Assembly (NCBI GenBank): GCA_934597465.1
Contig: CAKTSC010000103.1
Coordinates: forward strand, 1 to 5,929
Source of the DNA: an uncultured Dysosmobacter sp.
Lineage (GTDB): Bacteria > Bacillota > Clostridia > Oscillospirales > Oscillospiraceae
Length of the DNA: 5,929 bases
Direction: 5' to 3'
Positions 1 to 5,157 of the stretch are shown in pieces. Within the stretch, counting starts at the first letter, position 1. Each line of letters begins with the position of its first letter. Position numbers and translations under genes: made by a program. The notes under the pieces are model-generated. The model did no database searches. It had not been told where the DNA came from and saw only the letters and a program-made list of their open reading frames with translations.

Positions 1-861
1 GGCGTTGATCCGGGGGGAGAGGGCGAAGCCCACCTGGACGGAGGAGAGGGGCTTATCCGAAAGGCCCGCCTCCCGCAACAGGGCGTGGAGACCGGCAAAA
101 TCCGTGTGGGGCAGAGCCTCAAGGCCGCAGGAGACGATGGTGCGGTTCTCCCCCTCCATCAGCATCACATCCGCGATGGTGCCGATGGCTGCCAGGGTGC
201 AGTACCGGGCGAAGAGGGCGTCCTCCCGGCTCTCACCCCCTAGGGCCAAGACCAGCTTCAGGGCGACGCCCACGCCCGCAAGGTGCTTGAAGGGGTAGGG
301 GCAATCCGGCCGGTGGGGGTTCACCACGGCCACGGCTCTCGGCAGGGTCTCCCGGCACTCATGGTGATCCGTCACCACCACGTCCATGCCCAGGGAGCGG
401 GCGTAGTCCACCTCGTCCACCCCGGTGACGCCGCAGTCCACGGTGATGAGGAGGGTGGCCCCCTTCTCCCGCAGGCGGCGGATGGCGTCCAGGCTCAGGC
501 CGTAGCCGTCCTCCACCCGGCGGGGGATGTAGCGCAGGCACTCCACCCCCTGGCGGCGGAGGTAGTCCTCCACCACCACGGTGGCGGTGATGCCGTCCAC
601 GTCGTAGTCACCAAAGACGGCCACGGTCTCGCCGTCCGCGATGGCCTGCTGGATCCGCGCCGCCGCCCGATCCATGTCCCGCATCAGCAGGGGCGAGAGG
701 GTCAGCTTGCGCTCCCGCTCCAGCTTTTCGGCGGCCTCCTCCGGCGTGACGACGCCCCGGGCCGCCAGCACCGACGCCAGCAGGGCGGAGTATCCGGCGG
801 AGCGCAGGGCCTCCTGCGCCGCCCGATCCGCCTCCCCAATGTTCCACTTCCTGTACTTCAC
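1..861 (-). CDS. recJ: RecJ single-stranded-DNA-specific 5'-3' exonuclease, N-terminal part (runs off left edge)
   Basis: RecJ is a DHH-family metal-dependent exonuclease that degrades single-stranded DNA 5' to 3' in recombination and repair. The first 287 codons are present, and the frame stays open to base 1, where the protein reads GFALSPRINA, the conserved RecJ segment that normally continues into AGRM. The N-terminus reads VKYRKWNIGEAD. Metal-site motifs are GDYDVDG at residues 84-90, DCGVTG at 142-147 and DHHE at 165-168. RecJ is usually well over 550 residues, so about half is missing. The GTG start at 859-861 is chosen because GGAAGGGG lies 8 bases upstream and the protein begins at the usual RecJ N-terminal sequence; an ATG a little upstream (878-880) is in another frame. 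It is transcribed divergently from the SLH gene, with its own promoter near 944-972. Family assignment is secure. Confidence 0.96.
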   Translation of the reverse strand, partial: MKYRKWNIGEADRAAQEALRSAGYSALLASVLAARGVVTPEEAAEKLERERKLTLSPLLMRDMDRAAARIQQAIADGETVAVFGDYDVDGITATVVVEDYLRRQGVECLRYIPRRVEDGYGLSLDAIRRLREKGATLLITVDCGVTGVDEVDYARSLGMDVVVTDHHECRETLPRAVAVVNPHRPDCPYPFKHLAGVGVALKLVLALGGESREDALFARYCTLAAIGTIADVMLMEGENRTIVSCGLEALPHTDFAGLHALLREAGLSDKPLSSVQVGFALSPRINA

Positions 862-869
862 GAAAGGTG

Positions 870-877
870 CCCCTTCC
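870..877 (-). promoter_or_regulatory. Ribosome binding site of recJ
   Basis: On the minus strand GGAAGGGG lies 8 bases before the GTG codon at 861-859. It decides the non-ATG start of recJ. Confidence 0.75.
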
Positions 878-943
878 CATCGGAGCGGAAGAAAGACCGG
901 AAAGCTCGATTCCATCCCCGATTTTAACATACTTTATCTATTC

Positions 944-972
944 ATTATAGCAAGCTCCCGGGAAAAGGTAAA
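944..972 (-). promoter_or_regulatory. Probable sigma-A promoter for recJ
   Basis: The minus strand carries a consensus -10 box TATAAT (949-944), exactly 17 bases downstream of TTTACC (972-967), which matches TTGACA at four of six positions. Transcription should start near 937, giving a leader of about 75 bases. This is the most AT-rich patch between recJ and the repeat mosaic. Confidence 0.7.
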
Positions 973-1013
973 GGCTTTTCTATCCGGAACCCCCGCATTC
1001 TCCCACTTTTCCT

Positions 1014-1060
1014 CCCTCTCCCCTGGCGGGGTGACGGAGGGATCGCGGGGATGCACCCCG
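1014..1060. repeat. Two adjacent hairpins at the recJ-side edge of the repeat mosaic
   Basis: CCCTC (1014-1018) pairs with GAGGG (1037-1041) around an inner stem of CCCC (1020-1023) with GGGG (1028-1031). A second small hairpin follows: CGGGG (1046-1050), loop ATGCA, CCCCG (1056-1060). Neither is followed by a T-run on either strand, so they do not look like intrinsic terminators. The stretch resembles an intergenic repeat I recall from Oscillospiraceae genomes, but that is memory and not a search. Confidence 0.5.
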
Positions 1061-1083
1061 ATGGTCGCGCCATTCGCCCCTCC

Positions 1084-1110
1084 GTAGGGGCGGCGTCCAC
1101 GACGCCCCGT
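1084..1110. repeat. GTAGGGGC-led palindromic repeat, copy 1
   Basis: GTAGGGGC (1084-1091) opens an imperfect palindrome at 1087-1108 in which GGGGCG and CGT pair with ACG and CGCCCC, with one unpaired base on each arm and a 2-base centre. The same leader and plan recur at 1689-1714 and 1739-1764, with a different stem sequence each time. This suggests a dispersed REP-like family in which base pairing, not sequence, is kept. Confidence 0.65.
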
Positions 1111-1116
1111 CGGTGG

Positions 1117-1152
1117 CCGGTTGACCAACCGGGGGTGCCGGGGATACCCGGC
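1117..1152. repeat. Two tandem GC-rich hairpins
   Basis: CCGGTT (1117-1122) pairs with AACCGG (1127-1132) across a 4-base loop. Next, GCCGGG (1137-1142) pairs with CCCGGC (1147-1152) across GATA. They sit directly after the GTAGGGGC palindrome and form part of a continuous row of short hairpins. Confidence 0.6.
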
Positions 1153-1171
1153 GGCAATCCACCCCCCATTT

Positions 1172-1193
1172 TCTTTTTGGGGCCCCAAAAAGA
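1172..1193. repeat. Perfect 22-bp palindrome
   Basis: The core CTTTTTGGGGCCCCAAAAAG is perfectly self-complementary and is flanked by a matching T and A, giving 22 bp with no spacer, centred between 1182 and 1183. With no loop it would form only a strained RNA hairpin, so a DNA-level role (cruciform, dimer binding site or repeat boundary) is as plausible as a transcript structure. No gene starts or ends next to it. Confidence 0.75.
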
Positions 1194-1234
1194 CTACGCC
1201 CGCAGGCGTGTGCCGGAGGCAACCGGCGCGAGGC

Positions 1235-1334
1235 GGCGGCTCTTGGCCGGAGGCTAAACGATGGTGGAGCCGCCAAAAGAAAAAGCGCTTTTTCGCCGGG
1301 CGGTCGGGCGCGGAGCGCCCTCCCGCCCGGCGGG
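1235..1334. repeat. Hairpin cluster with a nested long stem
   Basis: GGCGGCTC (1235-1242) pairs with GAGCCGCC (1267-1274). A perfect 16-bp palindrome GAAAAAGCGCTTTTTC lies at 1279-1294. Then CGCCGGGCGG (1294-1303) pairs with CCGCCCGGCG (1323-1332), enclosing a second stem of GGGCGC (1306-1311) with GCGCCC (1315-1320) across a 3-base loop. The nested stem is one of the strongest structures in the non-coding region. There is no T-run after it and no adjacent gene end. Confidence 0.65.
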
Positions 1335-1344
1335 ATGCGGGTTG

Positions 1345-1550
1345 TAACTGTTCTGCTCAGTTGGGGAGAACCTCTGCGTAACCACGTGCGGAGTGCCGAT
1401 CAAACTTCCGAGCATTGTGCGCCGTGCTGCACGGCTCAGTTATCGGGCAAAGGCCGAATTGACCCGCTGCTCTTTCCGCGCTCCCCGCTTCGCTCAGCGC
1501 TGCCTGGGTGGTTGCGGCCCGTCACTAAAATCACAGCACCCCCGCCACTG
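1345..1550. other. Non-coding stretch with a row of short hairpins, function unknown
   Basis: No believable gene is present. Predicted stems are GTTCT/AGAAC (1350-1354 with 1367-1371), CTCTGC/GCGGAG with one G-T pair (1372-1377 with 1388-1393), GCCGT/ACGGC (1421-1425 with 1431-1435) and GCGCT/AGCGC (1478-1482 with 1496-1500). Open frames across it, such as 1335-1742 on the plus strand, run on into the flanking repeats, lack ribosome binding sites and read as repeat-derived text. It may be the body of a larger repeated element whose borders cannot be set from one copy. Confidence 0.4.
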
Positions 1551-1582
1551 TGTAGGGGACTGGGCCCTCCTTGGAAAAGGAC

Positions 1583-1670
1583 GGATTCCCACGTCGCTTC
1601 GCTCCTCGGAATGACAAACGGGGGAAACCCCTGTCATTGCGAGGAGGCCGTAGGGCCGACGCGGCAATCC
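1583..1670. repeat. Inverted pair of a dispersed TGTCATTGCGAGGAG-type repeat
   Basis: The right arm (1632-1670) begins TGTCATTGCGAGGAGGCC and ends GCGGCAATCC. The reverse complement of the left arm (1583-1616) begins TGTCATTCCGAGGAGCG and ends GTGGGAATCC. They are two diverged copies facing each other. Between them GGGG-AAA-CCCC extends the pairing, so ATGACA (1611-1616) and TGTCAT (1632-1637) close a hairpin. Repeats of this wording are common in clostridial draft genomes from memory and cause spurious protein predictions such as the frame at 1494-1844. Confidence 0.75.
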
Positions 1671-1688
1671 GCATCCCCCGTCCCCGTC

Positions 1689-1714
1689 GTAGGGGCCGAT
1701 GCCTACATTGGCCC
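1689..1714. repeat. GTAGGGGC-led palindromic repeat, copy 2
   Basis: GTAGGGGC (1689-1696) leads into GGGCCGATG (1693-1701), loop CCTA, CATTGGCCC (1706-1714), pairing fully with one G-T pair. It has the same leader and layout as copies 1 and 3, with a different stem sequence. The bare leader GTAGGGG also occurs at 1552-1558 without a clear stem. Confidence 0.65.
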
Positions 1715-1738
1715 GCCGCTGGCACTTTTGGTAAACGT

Positions 1739-1764
1739 GTAGGGGCGGCCCTATGTGGCCGCCC
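1739..1764. repeat. GTAGGGGC-led palindromic repeat, copy 3
   Basis: GTAGGGGC (1739-1746) leads into GGGCGGCC (1743-1750), a 6-base loop and GGCCGCCC (1757-1764), a perfect 8-bp stem. It sits 25 bases after copy 2 in the same orientation and just before the heptamer arrays. Confidence 0.65.
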
Positions 1765-1772
1765 GCTCTCCC

Positions 1773-1814
1773 GTCCCTCGTCCCTCGTCCCTCGTCTCCC
1801 GTCTCCCGTCCCCC
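1773..1814. repeat. GC-rich 7-bp tandem array (six units)
   Basis: Six head-to-tail heptamers read GTCCCTC three times, GTCTCCC twice and GTCCCCC once. The plus strand is almost entirely pyrimidine apart from the leading G of each unit. Such an array is prone to slippage and copy number may vary between strains. Confidence 0.85.
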
Positions 1815-1820
1815 GCAGGG

Positions 1821-1868
1821 CCATTCTCCATTCTCAATTCTCAATTATCATTCTCAATTATCAATTCC
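1821..1868. repeat. AT-rich 7-bp tandem array (about seven units)
   Basis: Units read CCATTCT twice, CAATTCT, CAATTAT, CATTCT (one base short), CAATTAT and CAATTCC. The period is 7, as in the GC-rich array only six bases upstream, but the sequence is unrelated. It ends 42 bases before the -35 box of the SLH gene. Confidence 0.8.
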
Positions 1869-1910
1869 CGCCCTTCATTCCATCCCCCATCTCCCCCCGT
1901 CGGATTTCCT

Positions 1911-1939
1911 TTGACGGACTGCGCTGGGTATGCTACAAT
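1911..1939 (+). promoter_or_regulatory. Sigma-A promoter of the SLH-domain gene
   Basis: TTGACG (1911-1916) and TACAAT (1934-1939) are separated by 17 bases, and TGC directly precedes the -10 box, making an extended -10. Transcription should start near 1946, giving a leader of about 94 bases. A spurious open frame from 1755 crosses this promoter, which argues that the true coding start lies downstream. Confidence 0.82.
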
Positions 1940-1972
1940 AGGAGAACTACCTAAGCGAGAACCACCGTTCCA

Positions 1973-2000
1973 GCGTCCGCGCTTCCCGCCGTCCGGACGC
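1973..2000 (+). promoter_or_regulatory. Hairpin in the SLH gene leader
   Basis: GCGTCCG (1973-1979) pairs with CGGACGC (1994-2000) across a 14-base loop, 24 bases before the ribosome binding site. It could affect mRNA stability. No known riboswitch class is recognised. Confidence 0.4.
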
Positions 2001-2024
2001 CCATCCACCCCGTCACCGCCCCAA

Positions 2025-2033
2025 AAAGGAGGG
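2025..2033 (+). promoter_or_regulatory. Ribosome binding site of the SLH-domain gene
   Basis: AAAGGAGGG lies 6 bases before the ATG at 2040. This fixes the start far inside the longer open frame that begins at 1755. Confidence 0.92.
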
Positions 2034-2039
2034 TTTTCC

Positions 2040-3464
2040 ATGCGAATGTTCCGCCGCCTTCCGGCGCTTTTTCTGGCCCTGGCACTGACGCTTTCCCTGG
2101 CCCCTTCGGCCTCCGCCGCCTCCACCGGCAGCTTCCGGGATGTGCCGTCCACCCACTGGGCCGCCGACGCCATCCGCCGCTCCGCCCAGGCGGGGCTCAT
2201 CCAGGGCAAGACCGCCACCACCTTCGGTCTGGGCCAGCCCATGACCCGGGGGGCCTTCGTCTCCGTGCTCTGCCGCTTCTTCCAGTGGGAGCTGGTGGAG
2301 CACACCGGCTCCTTCCCCGACGTGCCGGACGGCCTCTGGTGCCGCCGGGCGGTGGAGACCGCCCTGGCCCACGGCGCCATCACCACCCAGGTGGACGAGT
2401 TCCGCCCCGGCGACGCCATCACCCGGGAGGAGATGGCGGTGATGCTGGTGCGGGGCCTGGGCTACGGGGCCATCTCCGGCCTGGATCTAGGCTTCTCCTG
2501 CCCCTTCACGGATGTCACCACCAACACCGGTTACCTGGCCCTGGCCCAGAAGCTGGGCATCGTCAACGGCACCTCCGCCACCACCTTCTCCCCCGACCGC
2601 CCCGCCACCCGGGAGCAGGCGGTGGTGATGCTGATGCGGATCTATGACCGCTACTACTCCGCCGCTCCGGCGAAGCTTGGCTTCGTCAGCGACGCGGGCA
2701 AAAACCGGAACTGGGAGGGCTTCACGGATCTCATCCTCTCCGGCGGCCGTCTCAGCGCCAGCGGCGTGGCCACCGCGCCCAAGGGCGGGGACGACTTCCT
2801 GGTGCAGGCCCGCCTCCACAGCAGCCGGGCCCTGGTGGGCATCACGGCGGACGCCGCCGCCCTCAGCGGCGACGCCACCCTCCAGGCCTCCCGCATCGCC
2901 GCCATGGCGAACGGCTTCGGCGGCGTGGCCCTCAGCGTCTCCGGCATGTCGGCAAAGCAGCGGGATGGCCTCACGGCCCTCGTCACCGCCCTGCGCCAGA
3001 CCCTGCCGGGACAGCGGCTTTTGGTGGCGGTGGACGCCGGCGGCAGCTACGATCTCGCCACCCTGGCCGCCCAGTGCGACGGTCTGCTGCTGAAGACCTC
3101 CCCCGCTCCCGTCACAAAGAACGGTATCAAGGTGGCTCCCCTGGAGCCGCCGGAGGAGATCGTCCGTGCCTGCGCCGCCATGCCCGCCGCAGCCCGGGGC
3201 AAGCTGATCCTGCTCCTCAGCACCGAGGCCGGGGGCCTCACGGAGGACGAGGTCACGGCCCTGGCCGGGAAGAGCCAGGTCTACGGCTCCGACCGCTACG
3301 CCCAGAGCTACCTTCTCACCAGCGGCAGCGCCCTGTGGTATCACGACGCGGTCTCCGTCGCCCAGCGGGTGCAGCTCTGCCGCCTCTTCGGCATCGGCAG
3401 CGTCTGCCTCAGCGACCTCTCCCTCCTCAGCGCCGACAGCGGCATCCTGAAAGGCATCCAGTGA
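2040..3464 (+). CDS. Secreted S-layer homology (SLH) protein with degenerate GH18-like C-terminal domain
   Basis: The 474-residue product should be exported and held on the cell wall. Residues 1-26 form a signal peptide: MRMFRR, a Leu/Ala-rich core and an ASA cleavage site. Three SLH domains follow at about 32-80, 92-141 and 155-204, each with FxDV-type openings and TRxx motifs: TRGA (69-72), TREE (128-131) and TREQ (190-193), against the family TRAE. SLH domains bind pyruvylated wall polymers. Residues 210-474 resemble a YaaH/chitinase-like GH18 barrel: an NGFGGVALSV strand at 291-300, a YDLATLAAQCDGLLL segment at 337-351, and a closing WYHDAVSVAQRVQLCRLFGIGSV segment read across 433-455. 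The catalytic DxxDxDxE acids are replaced by Gly294, Ala297, Ser299 and Ser301, so hydrolysis is unlikely; sugar or peptidoglycan binding is possible. SLH identity is firm; the GH18 link is pattern-based. It is a single-gene unit with its own promoter and terminator. Confidence 0.92.
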   Translation: MRMFRRLPALFLALALTLSLAPSASAASTGSFRDVPSTHWAADAIRRSAQAGLIQGKTATTFGLGQPMTRGAFVSVLCRFFQWELVEHTGSFPDVPDGLWCRRAVETALAHGAITTQVDEFRPGDAITREEMAVMLVRGLGYGAISGLDLGFSCPFTDVTTNTGYLALAQKLGIVNGTSATTFSPDRPATREQAVVMLMRIYDRYYSAAPAKLGFVSDAGKNRNWEGFTDLILSGGRLSASGVATAPKGGDDFLVQARLHSSRALVGITADAAALSGDATLQASRIAAMANGFGGVALSVSGMSAKQRDGLTALVTALRQTLPGQRLLVAVDAGGSYDLATLAAQCDGLLLKTSPAPVTKNGIKVAPLEPPEEIVRACAAMPAAARGKLILLLSTEAGGLTEDEVTALAGKSQVYGSDRYAQSYLLTSGSALWYHDAVSVAQRVQLCRLFGIGSVCLSDLSLLSADSGILKGIQ

Positions 3465-3486
3465 GGGCAAACTCCAGAAACGGTAA

Positions 3487-3521
3487 AACGAGGGCCGATC
3501 CCGGCGGGATCGGCCCTCGTT
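3487..3521. terminator. Bidirectional intrinsic terminator between convergent genes
   Basis: A perfect 15-bp stem (3488-3502 with 3506-3520) closes on a 3-base loop GGC and extends one A-T pair outward. It lies 22 bases after the SLH stop and 34 bases beyond the hydrogenase stop. The plus side is followed by TTCTCTCTTTC and the minus side by TTTTACCGTTT, so it can serve both converging transcripts, though neither T-tract is ideal. Confidence 0.85.
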
Positions 3522-3555
3522 CTCTCTTTCACTTTGGGGAACGGCTCCCCTGCGC

Positions 3556-5070
3556 TTACTCTTGCACCTGCGGCAGCTTGTCCCGCTCCGGATCCTCCAG
3601 GGGGCTCCTGCGCTGGGCGGCGGCCTGATAGGCGGCCACCCGGTTGGCCGCGGTCTTCACCGGGCGGATGGTGCCCGCCCCGGCCACGCAGCCGCCGGGG
3701 CAGCCCATGCCCTCCAGCAGGTAGCCGTTGTACTTCCCGGCCTTGGCCAGGGTCAGCATCTTCCGGCACTCCCGCAGGCCGTCACCGTACTGGATGGGGA
3801 TGGTCTTCCCCGGCTCCATCTCGCCGATGAGCTGGGCCACGGCGGCGGCCACGCCGCCGCCCACGGCAAAGCCCCGGCCCGCAGCGCTGCCGGCGGTGAA
3901 GTCCCCCTCGGGATCCGGCGCCACGGCGGCGGGATCCACCTCCCGGGCGTCGAACATGCCCTGGAGCTCCTCAAAGGTCAGGACGTAGTCCACATCGGAG
4001 CGGACGGACTTGCGGTTGGCCTCCAGCTTCTTGGCGGCGCAGGGGCCGATGAAGCAGATCCGGGCGTCGAGGTTGGCCTTCTTCACCATCCGGGCGGTGA
4101 TGACCATGGGGGTCAGGGCCATGGAGATGTAGTCCTTGAACTCCGGGAAGAGGCGCTTGGCCATCACCGACCAGGCCGGGCAGCAGGAGGTGCCCATGAA
4201 GGGCTGCTCCGCCGGGACTTTCTTCAAAAAGTCCTCCGCCTCCTCGATGGTGCAGAGATCCGCGCCGATGGCAACCTCCACCACGTCGGAAAAGCCGATC
4301 TCCCGCATGGCCGCCCGGAGCTGGGCGGGGCTCACCTTGTCGCCGAACTGGCTCACGAAGGCGGGGGCCACGCAGGCGATGACCTTGCCGCCCCGCTTCA
4401 TGGCGTGGATCAGCTGGAAGATTTGGCTCTTGTCCGCGATGGCGCCGAAGGGGCAGTTGACCAGGCACATGCCGCAGGAGACGCACTTATCGTAGTTGAT
4501 CTTTGCCCGGCCGTCCTCGTCGCAGCCGATGGCGTCCATGCCGCAGGCGGCGGCGCAGGGCCGCTCGATCTTGCTGATGGCCCGGTAGGGGCACTGGTTG
4601 AAGCACTTGCCGCAGCGGATGCACTTGTCCTGGTCGATGTGGCAGTGCTTGAACTTGTCGAGATAGATGGCATCCTTGGGGCAGACGTTCATGCAGGGGT
4701 GGGAGACGCAGCCCTGGCAGCTGTCGGTGATGCGCACCTGCTTTTCCGGGCAGGCGTTGCAGGCAAAGGTGATGATGTTCACCAGGGGCTCCTCGAAATA
4801 CTTCTGATCCGTGGCGGCGTCCCGGATCTTCCGGCCCAGGGGCTCCCGGGGGGCGCCGGGGTGCAGATCCATGCCCAGGGCCAGCTTCACCCGGGCGGCC
4901 ACGATGGCCCGCTCCAGGAACACGTCGTTGCGGTGCTTGGCGATCTCGCCGGGGATGATCTTATAGGGGATGTTGTCCACGCTGTCGTAGTCCCCGCTGT
5001 AAGCCAGGCGGGCCACCTCCGTGAACACGTTGCGACGCGCATCGTCGATGATACTATGTACGCCTCTCAT
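3556..5070 (-). CDS. Monomeric [FeFe]-hydrogenase, group B-like, with N-terminal 4Fe-4S domains
   Basis: The 504-residue cytoplasmic protein should interconvert protons and H2, with ferredoxin as likely partner. N-terminal Fe-S motifs are Cys118/121/126/130, Cys150/153/156/160 (CxxCxxCxxxCP) and Cys196/199/202/206 (same pattern), plus Cys104/107 and Cys172/176/183. The H-cluster signatures are TSCCPAW (294-300; Cys296 as proton relay, Cys297 as ligand), GPCAAKK (342-348; Cys344) and EGMGCPGGCVAGAG (453-466; Cys457, Cys461). GPC in place of MPC in the second motif and GMGCPGGC in the third fit group B, not the CpI-type group A. All four expected cluster ligands are present. Start: ATG at 5070, with GGAGG 5 bases upstream; the in-frame GTG at 5106 has no binding site. 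Activity needs the HydE/F/G maturases, which are not in this window. It is transcribed alone. Confidence 0.93.
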   Translation of the reverse strand: MRGVHSIIDDARRNVFTEVARLAYSGDYDSVDNIPYKIIPGEIAKHRNDVFLERAIVAARVKLALGMDLHPGAPREPLGRKIRDAATDQKYFEEPLVNIITFACNACPEKQVRITDSCQGCVSHPCMNVCPKDAIYLDKFKHCHIDQDKCIRCGKCFNQCPYRAISKIERPCAAACGMDAIGCDEDGRAKINYDKCVSCGMCLVNCPFGAIADKSQIFQLIHAMKRGGKVIACVAPAFVSQFGDKVSPAQLRAAMREIGFSDVVEVAIGADLCTIEEAEDFLKKVPAEQPFMGTSCCPAWSVMAKRLFPEFKDYISMALTPMVITARMVKKANLDARICFIGPCAAKKLEANRKSVRSDVDYVLTFEELQGMFDAREVDPAAVAPDPEGDFTAGSAAGRGFAVGGGVAAAVAQLIGEMEPGKTIPIQYGDGLRECRKMLTLAKAGKYNGYLLEGMGCPGGCVAGAGTIRPVKTAANRVAAYQAAAQRRSPLEDPERDKLPQVQE

Positions 5071-5075
5071 TCCGT

Positions 5076-5080
5076 CCTCC
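5076..5080 (-). promoter_or_regulatory. Ribosome binding site of the hydrogenase gene
   Basis: GGAGG on the minus strand lies 5 bases before the ATG at 5070-5068. It selects this start over the GTG 36 bases upstream, which has no such sequence. Confidence 0.8.
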
Positions 5081-5128
5081 GTTCGCGCACAGAGTCGTCG
5101 TTTCACCGTGCGCTGGTATGATGTCTTT

Positions 5129-5157
5129 ATTATACCCGAACTTTGTCAGACTTTCAA
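5129..5157 (-). promoter_or_regulatory. Sigma-A promoter of the hydrogenase gene
   Basis: On the minus strand TTGAAA (5157-5152) and the consensus TATAAT (5134-5129) are separated by 17 bases. The predicted start of transcription near 5122 gives a leader of about 50 bases. The -35 box lies within a Rex-like palindrome. Confidence 0.85.

Noticed and set aside
283..927. A 214-codon plus-strand open frame over recJ
   Set aside because: It is the His/Val/Gly/Leu-rich antisense shadow of recJ, whose DHH motifs are unmistakable on the minus strand.
1341..1400. tRNA-like D-arm text (GCTCAGTTGGGGAGAAC) followed by a stem resembling an anticodon arm
   Set aside because: There is no acceptor stem, no GGTTCGA-type T-arm and the loop is the wrong size, so it does not form a tRNA.
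1583..1670. Insertion sequence with terminal inverted repeats
   Set aside because: The arms are only 15 bases apart and enclose no transposase; no target-site duplication could be recognised.
1014..1868. CRISPR array
   Set aside because: The repeats are palindromic, 7 to 40 bp long, differ from one another and lack regular spacers. No cas gene is present.
2487..3470. A 327-codon open frame antisense to the SLH gene
   Set aside because: Low-complexity Gly/Ala/Glu-rich shadow of a GC-biased gene. The plus strand has the signal peptide, SLH motifs, promoter and ribosome binding site.
5070..5106. Upstream GTG start at 5106 for the hydrogenase
   Set aside because: No Shine-Dalgarno sequence precedes it, and it adds 12 residues without family resemblance; the ATG at 5070 has GGAGG at 5-base spacing.
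3562..5121. A 519-codon open frame antisense to the hydrogenase gene
   Set aside because: It mirrors the GC-rich codon pattern of the real gene, has a His/Gly/Ala/Val/Leu-heavy composition without domains, and lacks a ribosome binding site. The opposite strand carries clear Fe-S and H-cluster motifs.
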